In this document: in pieces, positions 10,698 through 20,888 of the stretch | Position numbering within the stretch: the stretch's first letter is position 1 | How the letters are laid out: each line of letters begins with the position of its first letter | Assembly (NCBI RefSeq): GCF_000208925.1 | Contig: NW_001914871.1 | Location: 1-64,000, forward strand | Origin: Entamoeba histolytica HM-1:IMSS | Taxonomy: Eukaryota; Evosea; Mastigamoebida; Endamoebidae | Length of the DNA: 64,000 bases | Reading direction: 5' to 3' | The notes under the pieces: generated by a model | What the model saw: only the letters and a program-made list of their open reading frames with translations | What the model was told of the DNA's origin: nothing | Databases searched by the model: none | Translations under genes and position numbers: made by a program

Positions 10698-12182
10698 TTA
10701 ACAAAGTTGTTTTATTGACAATCGATTTAACATTGCACTTGATCGTTTGTGTGTTTGAATTGAAGATTGTTGTCTAACCCATCTATTACTACGACTAGCA
10801 ATTGGACTTCTTGAAGTTGTAGGTTGTTTTAATAATTTTTCATTAAAAGTATCTTTATATAATGTGTGTGGATTCATTACTTGATCATAACGACTTTCAA
10901 TAAATTTCATTCCTAAATCCTATGTATAAAATGAGTTATATTCATTAATATTAATTAAACCTAAAAGAATAAAAACAAACAGGAAATAATTCTTTTGCAT
11001 AAGTTAACATATTACTAAATGCTATAAAAACTAATTGATGAGAAGATTGAGTAAGATCATTGATAGCACTTTTTCTAATAAAACCTGGTGCAATACAAAT
11101 AGACATATTTTGTATATTCATTTTACTTGTTGGATTATTAATAATTTTAATACATAATGCTATTAATGACTCAATAAATACTTTATTTTCTGATGGAACA
11201 CTTTGATACACTGACCTAAACTTCATTTTCCATTGAATTGGACTTGATGCATATTGTCCTGTTATAAACATTAATTGATCAAATTGACTTTGTGGCCAAA
11301 CTGGTTCTGTTGTTTCTCTAAGATATTTTTTAACAATAGCAGATAATAAAATATAATCTGTTAATTGAAAATCAATAATTCCAATATATTTTACATATTC
11401 AACCATTTCAGTTACTCCTGCACATTGTCTAAATGCTCCTTCAAGTTCTTTTTCATAATATAATTTATACATTATTTTTTCAAAATATTCTGGAAGAACA
11501 GTATTTTGTCTATTTTCTTGTTTTAAAATTTGGTTTATTGGTTGGGTATAATCAAGTGAAAGAAGTTTTTTTCTATCAGAAACCAACTACAAATGAATAT
11601 TCTTTTCTTTCTTTATATTTCTTCTTATGAAAGAAAAACAAACTTTATCACTAACAAGAATGAACGGACGTAATTTGTTATCATCAAAAACTTCATTTTG
11701 AGAAATAAAATGACAATTATTTTTAGCATCAATAAGAAAATTAATAAAACATCGATATGTTTGAATATTAAATATTTCTTGTATTTGTTGTTTCTTAATA
11801 CGTTCATATGTACTAAATTTTTCTTTCCAATCCCATGGTCCTTTTAATTTATCACTTAGTTTTCTATAATTTTCTGCCTATTTCAATGAACTTTATTTAT
11901 TTATTATTAAATATATTATATAATTTAACAAACTACTAATCCTAACTCCGTTTTCAAATTGACTTGAAAATTCATAGTTAAATTAAGGAGTGATGAAAAT
12001 GAAGCTGGTGCATCATTTTGTGGAAATGATGATATGATACTTTCAATAATCTTTTCAAATTCACCCATAGCACCTTGAATTGTTTGAATAACATTTCCAA
12101 CTTGAGAAGCTTTTTGTGCTAACTCAATTGTTTTATTATATAAATTAAAATCATATTTTTGATAAGGTGAGTCAACTGTCAT
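10698..12182 (-). CDS. RhoGAP-domain protein, four exons
   Basis: Minus-strand exons 12182-11934, 11877-11644, 11586-10981 and 10919-10698, joined by introns of 56, 57 and 61 nt. All begin GTTTGT and end TAG, and all fall in phase 0, giving 436 residues. The first ~80 residues are helical (BAR/coiled-coil-like, uncertain). The RhoGAP domain occupies roughly residues 160-360: the arginine-finger motif EGAFRQCAG, the KKYLRETTEPVWP helix, and MSICIAPGFI corresponding to the conserved Asn-containing segment. It should switch off Rho/Rac GTPases and so affect actin, motility or phagocytosis. The last exon is a basic, serine-rich tail. The annotation depends on the inferred introns; the unspliced frames each end at the splice donors. 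Confidence 0.85.
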
Positions 12183-12401
12183 TACTTGGTTTGATATAAC
12201 ATAGATCTTTATTTTCTTAATTATTTTCTATATTCTATTTCTAATGGCATTTGATTCTTTTTATTACCAACTCCTAGTTGATTAGGTTGTATCTTTCTTA
12301 TTTTTATTATTTCCTTTTCTCTTATTATTTTATTTTTATAATAACTGTTGGTTTATAATAACATAAATTAATAACATAAATATTTAATTTGAACTATTAA
12401 T

Positions 12402-13544
12402 TTACTTTTTTGCTTTCTGTTTTTCCTTCTCTTTCTTTTTCTTTTCTTCCTCTTTTTTCTTTTTCTCTTTTTCCTTTTCTTTTTTCTCTTTTTCTTTCTC
12501 TTTTTTCTCTTTTTCTTTCTCTTTTAATTCTTGTTTTTTTCTTTTCTCTTTTTCAGCTTTTTTCTTCTCTTCCTCTTTCTTCTTTCGTTCTTCTTCTTCT
12601 TTCTTTTTCTTTATCTCTTCTTCTTTACGTTTTTCTGCTTCTTGTTGTTTCTTTAGATTATCACTTGTATTACTCTTCTTCTTAATTTCATCTTCTTTCT
12701 TTTTTTTCTCTAGTTCTTCTTTCTTTTTGGCTTCTTCTTCTTTCTTTTTGACTTCTTCTTCTCTCTTCAGTCGTGCAGCTTCTTCTTGTTGTTTGAGTTT
12801 TTCTTCTTCTTGTTGTTTGAGTTCTAATGCCTTTTGTTCTTCCTCTTTCCTTTTTTGTTCTTCTTCTTCTTCTGCAATTCGTTTTGCTTCTGCCTCTCGT
12901 TCATCCTTTTCAAGTTGATATTTCAATAAAATGAATGGTTCTACTTGTTGATAAAGAAACTTAGTAACAACATACCCAACAATCCATCCCCTCAAGTCAG
13001 CACATACAATAACCTCAATATTTGTTGATTCATTTGGGACTTCATCATACACTCTAATTCCTATTTTTTTATATCCTCTCACTAACTTTTCATTGTAAGT
13101 ATTTTCTTTTTCACTATTCACACTAGAAATGACAATGTATTGATCTCCTTCAATTTTATAATTTGTTTGAACAAATAAAAAATCACGTGGTGTAACAAAA
13201 CTTCCATAAGGGAGTTGCTGAATTTCATAATTTAAATAAGAATCATCACTTTGAAGTAATGTTTTCATTTCTGTGATATTTGGTTCTAATGATTTCATCA
13301 GAGGAATATCAAACAAAGACTCAACAACAAATCTTTTTGGTTTTTTTATAAAAATTACATATCGGGCAAATCGTTGATTGTTTTCATTTGGTAAAACACA
13401 ATATTGTAACACACCATCTGGTGATGCTTCAAATTCCCATTTCTTTTTACTCATCTGTCTCATCCAAAGTTGTAATGGTTTAACCATTCGATCAAGTTCT
13501 ATCTCATTATTTACATAAGGAATATCAGGGATTTCAACACTCAT
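12402..13544 (-). CDS. START-domain protein with Lys/Glu-rich tail
   Basis: 380 residues. The first ~205 resemble a START lipid-binding domain: a KKWEFEASPDG strand, RYVIFIKKPKRFVVESLFD, LPYGSFVTPRDFLFVQ, DQYIVISSVNSE and ADLRGWIVGYVVTKFL at the C-terminal helix. From about residue 206 to the end the protein is almost only K, E, Q and A (repeats such as KEKEKKEKEKE), a very long charged helix. START domains bind and move sterols or phospholipids; the tail could anchor to membrane or cytoskeleton. The repeat coding is a long purine tract and could vary in length between strains. It is divergent from the ER DnaJ gene, 133 bp away. Confidence 0.8.
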   Translation of the reverse strand: MSVEIPDIPYVNNEIELDRMVKPLQLWMRQMSKKKWEFEASPDGVLQYCVLPNENNQRFARYVIFIKKPKRFVVESLFDIPLMKSLEPNITEMKTLLQSDDSYLNYEIQQLPYGSFVTPRDFLFVQTNYKIEGDQYIVISSVNSEKENTYNEKLVRGYKKIGIRVYDEVPNESTNIEVIVCADLRGWIVGYVVTKFLYQQVEPFILLKYQLEKDEREAEAKRIAEEEEEQKRKEEEQKALELKQQEEEKLKQQEEAARLKREEEVKKKEEEAKKKEELEKKKKEDEIKKKSNTSDNLKKQQEAEKRKEEEIKKKKEEEERKKKEEEKKKAEKEKRKKQELKEKEKEKKEKEKEKKEKEKEKKKKEEEKKKKEKEKQKAKK

Positions 13545-13677
13545 AACTGGCTTAGTAGTTCTATTCCAGCAACATTATTTCTTCTTTTTCTAAAAATTAT
13601 CATCTTTTCCTTAAATCATAAAACCCTGAAAACAGAGCTAAAGTCTTTATTAAACAAAGACAGAACTTTTGATTTTA

Positions 13678-14718
13678 ATGCTCTTTTACTTACTCATTGC
13701 GCTTGCTTCAGCCATTGACTATTACCAAGTCCTTGGTGTCTCAAAACAAGCAACACAATCTGAATTAAAGAAGGCATATCGTACATTATCATTGAAATAC
13801 CATCCTGATAAACCAACTGGAGATAAAAAAAAATATGAACAAATTAACAAAGCATACGAAGTTCTTTCAGATGAAACTCAAAGAAGAAGATATGATCTAG
13901 GTGGAGAAGAAGCTTTAAAGAATCCTGATAGACAAAACGGATTTGGTGGATTTAATCCATTTGGGGATATTTTCCAAGATATGAGACCACACCAAAAACA
14001 TCAAATGCCTAATGTTGAAATTGTGTTAGATGTTACATTAGAAGATTTATATAAGGGTAAAACTATAGAGGTATTACATAGAAAAAGACAATTATGTCAT
14101 CATTGTCATGGTACTGGAGGAGATACACCAGATGATGTAAAAGAATGTCCAGTATGTCATGGAAGTGGAGTTAAAACGGAGACAAGAAGAATTGGACCAG
14201 GTTTTATTCAACAAATTCAAAGTACTTGTGATAAATGTGGAGGAAAAGGAAAGATATATGGAAAAGTATGTCATGTTTGTAATGGAAAGAAAGTTGAAGA
14301 AGGAGAAACTACTATTTCAGTAACAATAAATAAAGGGATGAGAGAAGGAGAAGTTATTAACTTTGAAGGATTTGGAGATGAAAAGCCAGATTGGAAGACA
14401 GGAGATGTTCTATTTAAGATTCACACCATTGAACATCCTAATTTCACACGTAGATGGGATGATTTAAGAACAACAATGCATATTACATTAAAAGAGTCAT
14501 TAATTGGATTTACTAAAGAAGTAAAACATCTTGATGGTCATATAGTTAAAGTAGAAAAGAAAGGTATTACACCATATGGAAGTGTTATTACTATAGAAAA
14601 TGAAGGTATGCCAATTAAAATGAAAGAAACAAAAGGAAAATTATTTGTTGATATAGTTGTTGATTATCCAAAATCACTTAATAATCAACAACAAGAAGCA
14701 ATTGAAAAATTATTTTAA
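13678..14718 (+). CDS. ER-lumenal DnaJ (Hsp40) co-chaperone
   Basis: 346 residues from the ATG at 13678; the frame is open 9 nt further upstream but only to a TTG. A signal peptide ([12 protein letters not shown]) is followed directly by a J domain with the HPD motif ([10 protein letters not shown]), a Gly/Phe segment, a zinc-finger domain with four CXXCXGXG-type repeats ([32 protein letters not shown]) and the C-terminal substrate-binding domain. This is a full type I DnaJ targeted to the secretory pathway, like yeast Scj1 or animal ERdj3, and should stimulate BiP. It ends in AIEKLF with no KDEL-type signal, so retention would depend on binding partners. Confidence 0.93.
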   Translation: MLFYLLIALASAIDYYQVLGVSKQATQSELKKAYRTLSLKYHPDKPTGDKKKYEQINKAYEVLSDETQRRRYDLGGEEALKNPDRQNGFGGFNPFGDIFQDMRPHQKHQMPNVEIVLDVTLEDLYKGKTIEVLHRKRQLCHHCHGTGGDTPDDVKECPVCHGSGVKTETRRIGPGFIQQIQSTCDKCGGKGKIYGKVCHVCNGKKVEEGETTISVTINKGMREGEVINFEGFGDEKPDWKTGDVLFKIHTIEHPNFTRRWDDLRTTMHITLKESLIGFTKEVKHLDGHIVKVEKKGITPYGSVITIENEGMPIKMKETKGKLFVDIVVDYPKSLNNQQQEAIEKLF

Positions 14719-14748
14719 TTAAGGAGAATAATAATTCAATGATTTTAT

Positions 14749-15186
14749 TTATTTTTTTTCAAATAATTCATTAAATGAGAAGTCTTTTTCATTAATTTCT
14801 TGTTGATTAAATGTTGATGGATTTTCACAATAAAATCCTCTTTTATCAAGGAGATTTTCTATTTGTGTTTTCTTAAATCCTTCAATATTTATTTCTTCTA
14901 AAAGTTGATTTGTAAGATCATAAAATTCGAGTGTTGTTTTACTTGAACCAATTTTAATAACCATAGGGCTATTAAATAAGTTAATTTATACTTTAAATTA
15001 GTTTTGAAATTATACAAACTAATTGGGATATTTACTATTAATAAAGGCACTAATTCCTGGTTCAGTTCTTAATGTACATGTTGGTGGAATATTTAATACT
15101 GCTCTAAAATATTTCTTAACATCAGCTTTAATAAGAATATCTTGTGAAAATGCAAAAGTGAAGAAAAATATGAAAATAATCTTCAT
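14749..15186 (-). CDS. Sep15/SelM-type thioredoxin-fold protein (cysteine form), two exons
   Basis: Exon 1 is 15186-15020 and exon 2 is 14968-14749; the 51-nt intron begins GTTTGT and ends TAG (phase 2), giving 128 residues. A signal peptide (MKIIFIFFFTFAFS) is followed by DVKKYFR, PTCTLRTEPGISAFI and a C-terminal half, TLEFYDLTNQLLEEINIEGF ... IENLLDKRGFYCEN. This fits the redox domain of Sep15/SelM, ER selenoproteins that assist glycoprotein folding. The position of the selenocysteine in the human CxU motif is occupied here by Cys, and the partner Cys by Pro. Convergent with the ER DnaJ gene; their stops are only 30 bp apart. Confidence 0.75.
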
Positions 15187-15704
15187 TTTATATTTTGTAG
15201 TTTAAAATTTTTAAAATTTTATTAAAAAAAACAAAAAATAAAAAATAAAATAAAACAAAATTACATTTTTAAAATTTTTAGATGTTTCAAAATTTTATCA
15301 AGGAAATAATTTATTTTTAGAATGAAGATTTGTTGAACATTTTTTATTCTGGTAGTTAATGAAGAGATATAAACTAACAAAATGACATGTTTTTATGAAA
15401 CTAATATTGTACTGTCAACATCTATTCAATATTCAAAAGATAGAAAATGAAACTATTAATTATTTTTATAAACAGGGATTGAAACGGTATTAAATTAATT
15501 GCAAATCCAAAATAACGACATAGCAAATAAAAATAATTTTTGAGAAAGGAAAAAATTTAACTTTCATGACTTAAACTGTTTTTTAAAAATAATTTTGAAT
15601 AAAACAGGAGTTGCTTCAATCTATTTTGGTAAAACCCAGTTTAATGGAAGGAAGGGTTGTATTTAATCAGAAGAACTCCCAAAAATTAATCACCTAATTG
15701 AGTT
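15187..15704. other. Divergent AT-rich intergenic region
   Basis: About 520 bp between divergent genes. It contains several TTTAAAATTTT-like palindromic stretches between 15198 and 15290 and no supportable frame. It must include the promoters of both flanking genes; AAAAATTAAT at 15680 resembles the Entamoeba initiator. Confidence 0.5.
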
Positions 15705-15947
15705 ATGGAACGAAACATTATCTTTCCTGTTAGAATCAGAAAGGTAGGTAAAACAAAGTCAATTAATATTGTTTATAATATGAGACATGAAGATCTTTTT
15801 ACTCAAGAATTTGAAGAAAATGAAGAATGTGATTTAGAAGTAAAATCTATTTTATCTGGTTCATTTGATTTTATTAAGAATCATTTCATTATTGAAGGAA
15901 AAGAAAATGTTCTTGATCAAGTTGTTGTTAACACAGACTATCCATAA
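15705..15947 (+). CDS. Small hypothetical protein
   Basis: 80-residue ATG-started frame with protein-like composition: a basic start (MERNIIFPVRIRKVGKTKS), an acidic middle (EFEENEECDLEVKS) and no signal peptide or membrane segment. I do not recognise a family. It is flanked by promoter-like AT-rich DNA upstream and a T-rich tract downstream, as expected for a short Entamoeba gene. It could be chance, but the mixed amino-acid composition is unlike the Ile/Lys/Asn noise of the true spacers nearby. Confidence 0.5.
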   Translation: MERNIIFPVRIRKVGKTKSINIVYNMRHEDLFTQEFEENEECDLEVKSILSGSFDFIKNHFIIEGKENVLDQVVVNTDYP

Positions 15948-16084
15948 ATAAAGATAGTCATGATAATATTGTTTTTTTTTTCTCTGCTAAAGAATGTAAA
16001 TTAGTTTTTCTTAAATTTCTTTTTGTTCCTTCTTTTCTTAAAATTTATTCTATTAAATTAAATTAAAAAAAATTAACAATACAA

Positions 16085-16654
16085 TTAACACACTCTGTTC
16101 ATATAAACAGGAGAAAAACGTTTGGCTCCTTCTTGGTAAGACATTTCATTTATTAAACATGGCTCTAATTGGTCTTTTGATGACATCCATATTGTTTGTA
16201 ATTTTATGAGAAAAGAAGTACTTTTCTCAGTTAATTGAACATAAAGTCCTTTTGACTCTAAAGAATCAAGTGCTTTTTCAAATGAATATTCATATTCTTT
16301 CATAAGATAACCAATAACAAAAGGAGTTGTTTGGTCAAGTTTATCAGTAGATACAATCACAACTGACTTTTCATTTCTTTTATTTTCTTTAATAACAGTG
16401 GAGATAACATCAATATACTTTTCAAAAATACCAACACTATAACAATCAGGATTAAAATGGGTATAATTCACATGGACAGGAAGATATTCTATCTTTTGAC
16501 CTCCACATGAAACAATAGTTCCTATATTATAGGATTTATAAAATTTACTATTCATAACATTATTAATATTTGCTACAAAAATACAATCTTCAATTTCAGT
16601 AACTTGATTCTTTTCACTAAGTATTGGATAATAAACTGACTGACTATTTCCCAT
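16085..16654 (-). CDS. Dual-specificity-phosphatase-like protein, catalytic loop degenerate
   Basis: 189 residues. It starts MGNSQS, a good N-myristoylation context. The fold elements of a dual-specificity phosphatase are visible: CIFVANINNVMN, NIGTIVSCGG (like the family's ITHILNVS strand), YLPVHVNY, then a helix (IFEKYIDVISTVIKE) leading into VVIVSTDKLDQTTP where the HCxxGxxR loop should be, and the following helix FVIGYLMKEYEYSFEKALDSL. In this loop the nucleophile Cys aligns with Ser102 and the phosphate-binding Arg with Gln108, so it is probably a non-catalytic phosphoprotein-binding protein at membranes. Divergent position after a TATA-like box. Confidence 0.7.
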   Translation of the reverse strand: MGNSQSVYYPILSEKNQVTEIEDCIFVANINNVMNSKFYKSYNIGTIVSCGGQKIEYLPVHVNYTHFNPDCYSVGIFEKYIDVISTVIKENKRNEKSVVIVSTDKLDQTTPFVIGYLMKEYEYSFEKALDSLESKGLYVQLTEKSTSFLIKLQTIWMSSKDQLEPCLINEMSYQEGAKRFSPVYMNRVC

Positions 16655-16685
16655 GTTAAGTTTATTTTGAATAAATCAGTTCTAT

Positions 16686-16696
16686 CTTTTATATAC
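16686..16696 (-). promoter_or_regulatory. TATA-like element GTATATAAAAG
   Basis: Minus-strand GTATATAAAAG, about 31 nt upstream of the phosphatase-like ATG at 16654 and followed by GAACTGATTTATTCA, which contains a GAAC core and an initiator-like TTCA. The spacing fits an Entamoeba core promoter. Confidence 0.6.
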
Positions 16697-17192
16697 AATA
16701 CCTAGGATCTAAGTAGTTAGGGGTAAAGTATAAATTATCTTCTTTCTTATTCTATATAATCTTTTTCAATTAAAGAATAACTTAAATACATGTTATTAGT
16801 CATAAATAATAACAAAAATGTGATTTTAAACAAGGAAAATGGGGTATTAAAAACATTTTTTTGTTTGTTCACAAAATGGATGTTTCTTGTTTATAAGAAT
16901 TTAATGATTAATAATTTATTAATTTTGATGAGTTAAGGTATTAGAGTTATTTCATTTTTTGAATCTTTTAAAAGTAACATATCAATATAGTGCACATTGT
17001 TACTTACAGAAGTTCTTTTTGATTCTTATTTAAGACAATCCTTTAAAAAAGAGTTTGTTAACATTGCTAATTAAATGCAAAAATTGAACATATTAATCTT
17101 TTTACTTTTACATTTTTTGAATCTCTAAATAACACTTTTTAAATATTGTTTTTTAAAACAAAACAATAAAATAAATAATTAAAAAGTTGTAT
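16697..17192. other. Intergenic spacer
   Basis: About 500 bp between two minus-strand genes. AT-rich; no frame, RNA gene or repeat that I can support. It holds the upstream region of the phosphatase-like gene and the 3' end of the V-ATPase gene. Confidence 0.6.
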
Positions 17193-17849
17193 TTAATTTT
17201 TTTGTGTTTGGTTTTTCAAAGAAGGAAAAACAGTCTTTCTTATTAGTGGAAGAGCAACAACTAAAGCAGCATTCATACGATGTTCCAAAGTATTATTACA
17301 AACAATCTTATCACCATAAGAGGCAATTGAAACACCACCAATAACAGTTAATTCTAAGAAATTTTTATCATCAACTTGAATTTTTAAAGAAGAATCCATT
17401 TTCTTAACAACGTCAATAGCTTTTTTAACTTTGTCTAATTCAGATTTTAAACATCTAACAGTAACTTCTTTATCTTCAACTTTTCTAATTCCTTCTTGAA
17501 TTAATTTGACTAATAAATCTTGATACGTATCACTTTTAACTGATTCAGTTAATTTGTTTCTAACACTTTCCATTAATGATTGAATATGTTTATCTTCAGC
17601 TTCAAGTAATTGAAGTCTTGATTCAGATAGTTCTTGTGAAAAAGTAATTTTCTTTTTAACTTCAGCTTCTTTTACTCTTCGTTGGTAATCAGCCTCTAAC
17701 TTATTTCTTTCTTTTTCAATGTATGTTGCTTTTTCTCTTTCACATTCTTGTTCAGCATTTGTTCGAATTTCTTGTTCTTTTGTTTTTGCTTCAAACTCAA
17801 TAAACTTAACCATTTGTTGGAGTTGTCTTGAGACTTGGCTGTCAGTCAT
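17193..17849 (-). CDS. V-type ATPase subunit E, copy 1
   Basis: 218 residues from the ATG at 17849; the frame is open further upstream but only to a TTG, and family members begin at this point (MTDSQVSRQLQQMVKFIEFEA matches the usual start). Long N-terminal helix rich in K/E/R (about 1-100), SRLQLLEAEDKHIQSLMESV, then the C-terminal alpha/beta head with GGVSIASYGDKIVCNNTLEHRM, the subunit's most conserved motif. Subunit E is a peripheral stalk component linking V1 to V0 in the proton pump that acidifies endosomes and phagosomes. A second complete copy of equal length follows upstream on the same strand. Confidence 0.95.
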   Translation of the reverse strand: MTDSQVSRQLQQMVKFIEFEAKTKEQEIRTNAEQECEREKATYIEKERNKLEADYQRRVKEAEVKKKITFSQELSESRLQLLEAEDKHIQSLMESVRNKLTESVKSDTYQDLLVKLIQEGIRKVEDKEVTVRCLKSELDKVKKAIDVVKKMDSSLKIQVDDKNFLELTVIGGVSIASYGDKIVCNNTLEHRMNAALVVALPLIRKTVFPSLKNQTQKN

Positions 17850-18059
17850 GTAGTTTTTGTTTAATATTTTCCAGTACTTTTTGTTTGTTCTTTTGATATG
17901 TTGTGTTTTTGCACTTTTATTCAACACCACTTTTCTCAACAAAAATTAACTTCAAAAACCATATTTACTATTCTTTTTAATTTTTTATTATTTCTTTATA
18001 GTTTTTAAACCAATTCCTTTCACAAAAAAAAAAAAAACAATAGAAATAAGAAAAAGTAT

Positions 18060-18716
18060 TTATTGAATGGGTGTTTGGGTCTTAAGGGAAGGGAAAACAG
18101 TCTTTCTTATTAATGGAAGTGCTATAGCTAATGCTTGGTTCATACGATGTTCTAATGTATTATTACAAATAATTCTATCACCTAATGATGCAACAATAAC
18201 ACCACCAATAACAGATTCTTCTAAATAAAACATAGTGTCAATATCAATTTTCATTTTTGGTTGTTCTTTATTTATTTGTTTAACGGCCTTTTCAACTAAT
18301 TTAATATCACGTTCAACACACCGAATAGTGATGTTATTATCTTGTAATTTATTAATTCCTTCTTGAATTAATTTCATGAGTATTTCTGGATAATTACTTT
18401 CTTGTGTTGATTTTATTAATTTATCACGTACTTCTGTCATTAATGATTGAATATGAATATCTTCTGCTTTTAATAATTGAAGTCTAGCAGCAGAAAGTTC
18501 TTGTGAATGTGAGATTTTCTTTTTTGTTTCTGCCTCTTTAAGTTTCTTATTAAATTCTAAATCTATCTTTGCTTTTTCTTTTTCTATTATACTATTTTTT
18601 TCTTTTTCACTTTCTTGATTAGCACTTGATATAATCTCATCTCTCTTTGATTCTGCAGATTGGTGAATATATTCAATTTGTTTTTTCAACTGAGCCTCCT
18701 TTCTTTCAACTGACAT
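18060..18716 (-). CDS. V-type ATPase subunit E, copy 2
   Basis: 218 residues, intact, the same length as its downstream neighbour and clearly paralogous, though diverged in the N-terminal helix (MSVERKEAQLKKQIEYIHQSA). It keeps SAARLQLLKAEDIHIQSLM and the signature GGVIVASLGDRIICNNTLEHRM, and both proteins end LPLIRKTVFPSLK-x-QT. The two genes are head to tail, 210 bp apart, so this is a tandem duplication old enough for substantial sequence change. Either copy should be able to build the V-ATPase stator; the two may be expressed at different stages or sites. Confidence 0.95.
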   Translation of the reverse strand: MSVERKEAQLKKQIEYIHQSAESKRDEIISSANQESEKEKNSIIEKEKAKIDLEFNKKLKEAETKKKISHSQELSAARLQLLKAEDIHIQSLMTEVRDKLIKSTQESNYPEILMKLIQEGINKLQDNNITIRCVERDIKLVEKAVKQINKEQPKMKIDIDTMFYLEESVIGGVIVASLGDRIICNNTLEHRMNQALAIALPLIRKTVFPSLKTQTPIQ

Positions 18717-18857
18717 CTCTTGTCATTTTTAAGTTTTTTTCCTAAGTTAAATTTGTTTTTGTTTACAACCAAAGAAAATAAAACAATTTTCTATTTCTTA
18801 ATTATTTTTTATTATTATTATTATCTTTGAATAACCTTTCCTTTAAAAAATTATCAA

Positions 18858-20660
18858 TTAAAAACCATCTTGACAACACATCTTTAATTGTTGTTCAATG
18901 CTTTGTATCCATGCACAACCATCTTGTTCGCTCTTCTCTTCATAAACAGAATTACTGTGAAATTTAAAGAATGCATCACTTCCCCACATATTATAGATAG
19001 AATCAAATTCATTTTGTAATGAATATAAAACATTCATTACTGTTTTTCCATATTTTGTTTTATGTAATGGAGTGTCTTGGTTTGGTTCTTCATAACAAAT
19101 CCTATTATAAAGCTCAACAACACGAATAAATCCTTTAGAATTAGGATATGATGGATTTTGAGTAGCAAAATCATTTACTTGTTTCATAAGAGTCTCATAA
19201 TTATCTGGAACATTAATATTATGATTAAGTAATTCATTTAAAACAACACCTAATTTCTTAATATAATTTTCATTAAACACTTTAACTTTCTCAATTTGTT
19301 CTTTCATAAATTCTTCAAAACTTGGTTCTTCATATAAACAGAATGCAAACTTATCTAAAATCATTTTGTTACTATAAATTGTTTCAACTGATTTAGGACA
19401 TTTCATAGCAACTTGATCATCAAAACTATTAGGAATAAATCCAAATGTTTTCAAATAATTTATAAGTGCTTCTTTAATAGAACTATCCCGTTTTTCATTA
19501 AAAGAATCTATAGATGATTGTTGTAATAATGAAGTTGTTTGTTTTTCAATTTCTGAATTTATTCCTTGTAAATCTATTTTTAATTCCTCTAATTTTTGAT
19601 GAACCAATTTATATTCATCAATGGAAATACCTATTCTATCCTTTTTCCAACTTGGATAATAATTATGTTTTTTGTCTATTCCAACTTTCATACATTGTTC
19701 AGATATCTTTTGTTTTAGTATTTGTCCATATTCTTTTGTAAAATTATCTTTTTGTTCTCGTGAAAGATTCATAAATGTATTATATGATTGGGAAATTCTA
19801 TTTAAATCAACTCTGGTAAGTGTTTCATTCTTTGGAATATCAATATCAAAATTTTTCTTTAATCCTTCTATTAAAACTGGCTCAAATGAATTAATAACTT
19901 CATCTCCTATTTGTTTTTCAATGTCTTGAACTAATGAACCACAATTATTAGTTGAATACTTAGATGGATTAACTGATTCAGTTGGCATTAGAAAAATATC
20001 TTTAATATGAACATCAATACAATTATTGTCTTCTCGAGATACACACACTTGAATCATAATATTTTCATTAATAACTCTAAAATCTTTACAAACTCTTCCA
20101 AATATTCGTTGTTCTTTTAAAACAATAATTGATCCTTTTCTCATAATTCTCCATGACTCATATGAAGTCATTTTAATTCTTCCTCTTTGTGTGTATTTAA
20201 TATTATTATCTGCAAGTTGTTCAAAGATACCGTGTGTTTGATTATATTTCTCTAAAATAGAAATTATTTGATCTTTGACTTTTAACCCAATTAAATGATT
20301 GTCTGGTTCATCAAGACAATCTTCATACCATGTCTTAATGACTAAGACATCATTAATATATTCATTTCGTTCTTTGTCTTCTTCAAAATTATACAATGCA
20401 GTTGATGCTTTCAATAATTTATCTGCCAAAACAGTATCAATACTAGTCCCCATCTTTTCTGTTCGTTCTCTTAAGATTTTAGCTAATAACGAACGATCCA
20501 ATGTCACATTACCTCCATCTTTAAAAGTCATAATTTTAATTTTAAACCATTTCCCAAGTTCATTTTTTTCAACTGCTTCATCATAAGGATCCATTCTGTC
20601 AGACTTGAATGAATCTATTAAAAAATTAAATCTCTCTGTTTCATTTGAAACTACTGTCAT
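18858..20660 (-). CDS. Hypothetical protein, 600 residues
   Basis: 600 residues from the ATG at 20660; the open frame extends 27 nt upstream only to a TTG. I do not recognise a family. The protein is soluble-looking, mixed alpha/beta, with no signal peptide or membrane segment. Segments of note: WFKIKIMTFKDGG near residue 45, a beta-rich part around RGSIIVLKEQRIFGRVCKDFRV (about 180-225), helical charged stretches, and a C-terminal region ending CAWIQSIEQQLKMCCQDGF with a CC pair. It has a normal codon mix and an intact frame, so it is very likely a real expressed gene of unknown role. Confidence 0.75.
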   Translation of the reverse strand: MTVVSNETERFNFLIDSFKSDRMDPYDEAVEKNELGKWFKIKIMTFKDGGNVTLDRSLLAKILRERTEKMGTSIDTVLADKLLKASTALYNFEEDKERNEYINDVLVIKTWYEDCLDEPDNHLIGLKVKDQIISILEKYNQTHGIFEQLADNNIKYTQRGRIKMTSYESWRIMRKGSIIVLKEQRIFGRVCKDFRVINENIMIQVCVSREDNNCIDVHIKDIFLMPTESVNPSKYSTNNCGSLVQDIEKQIGDEVINSFEPVLIEGLKKNFDIDIPKNETLTRVDLNRISQSYNTFMNLSREQKDNFTKEYGQILKQKISEQCMKVGIDKKHNYYPSWKKDRIGISIDEYKLVHQKLEELKIDLQGINSEIEKQTTSLLQQSSIDSFNEKRDSSIKEALINYLKTFGFIPNSFDDQVAMKCPKSVETIYSNKMILDKFAFCLYEEPSFEEFMKEQIEKVKVFNENYIKKLGVVLNELLNHNINVPDNYETLMKQVNDFATQNPSYPNSKGFIRVVELYNRICYEEPNQDTPLHKTKYGKTVMNVLYSLQNEFDSIYNMWGSDAFFKFHSNSVYEEKSEQDGCAWIQSIEQQLKMCCQDGF

Positions 20661-20888
20661 TGTTATAATATTTTTACTTTTTTTCAAGATCCACTTTTAT
20701 TTTTAGAATTACCCATTATTTAACAACTAAATTATTTGATGATTATTTCGTTGATTATATCCATTAATTCAATAAAAAAACAAACTCCTAAATAGACAAA
20801 TATTCATTTGATGGATTAACAGATTGAAAGATTGATTAGAAATGAAAAGACAAGAAAAGATAAACAACAGTTGGCATTAATTTGATTT

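Noticed and set aside
12410..12918. Plus-strand Ser/Leu/Phe-rich frames
   Set aside because: Antisense of the Lys/Glu-rich tail of the START-domain gene; purine-rich codons read backwards leave few stops.
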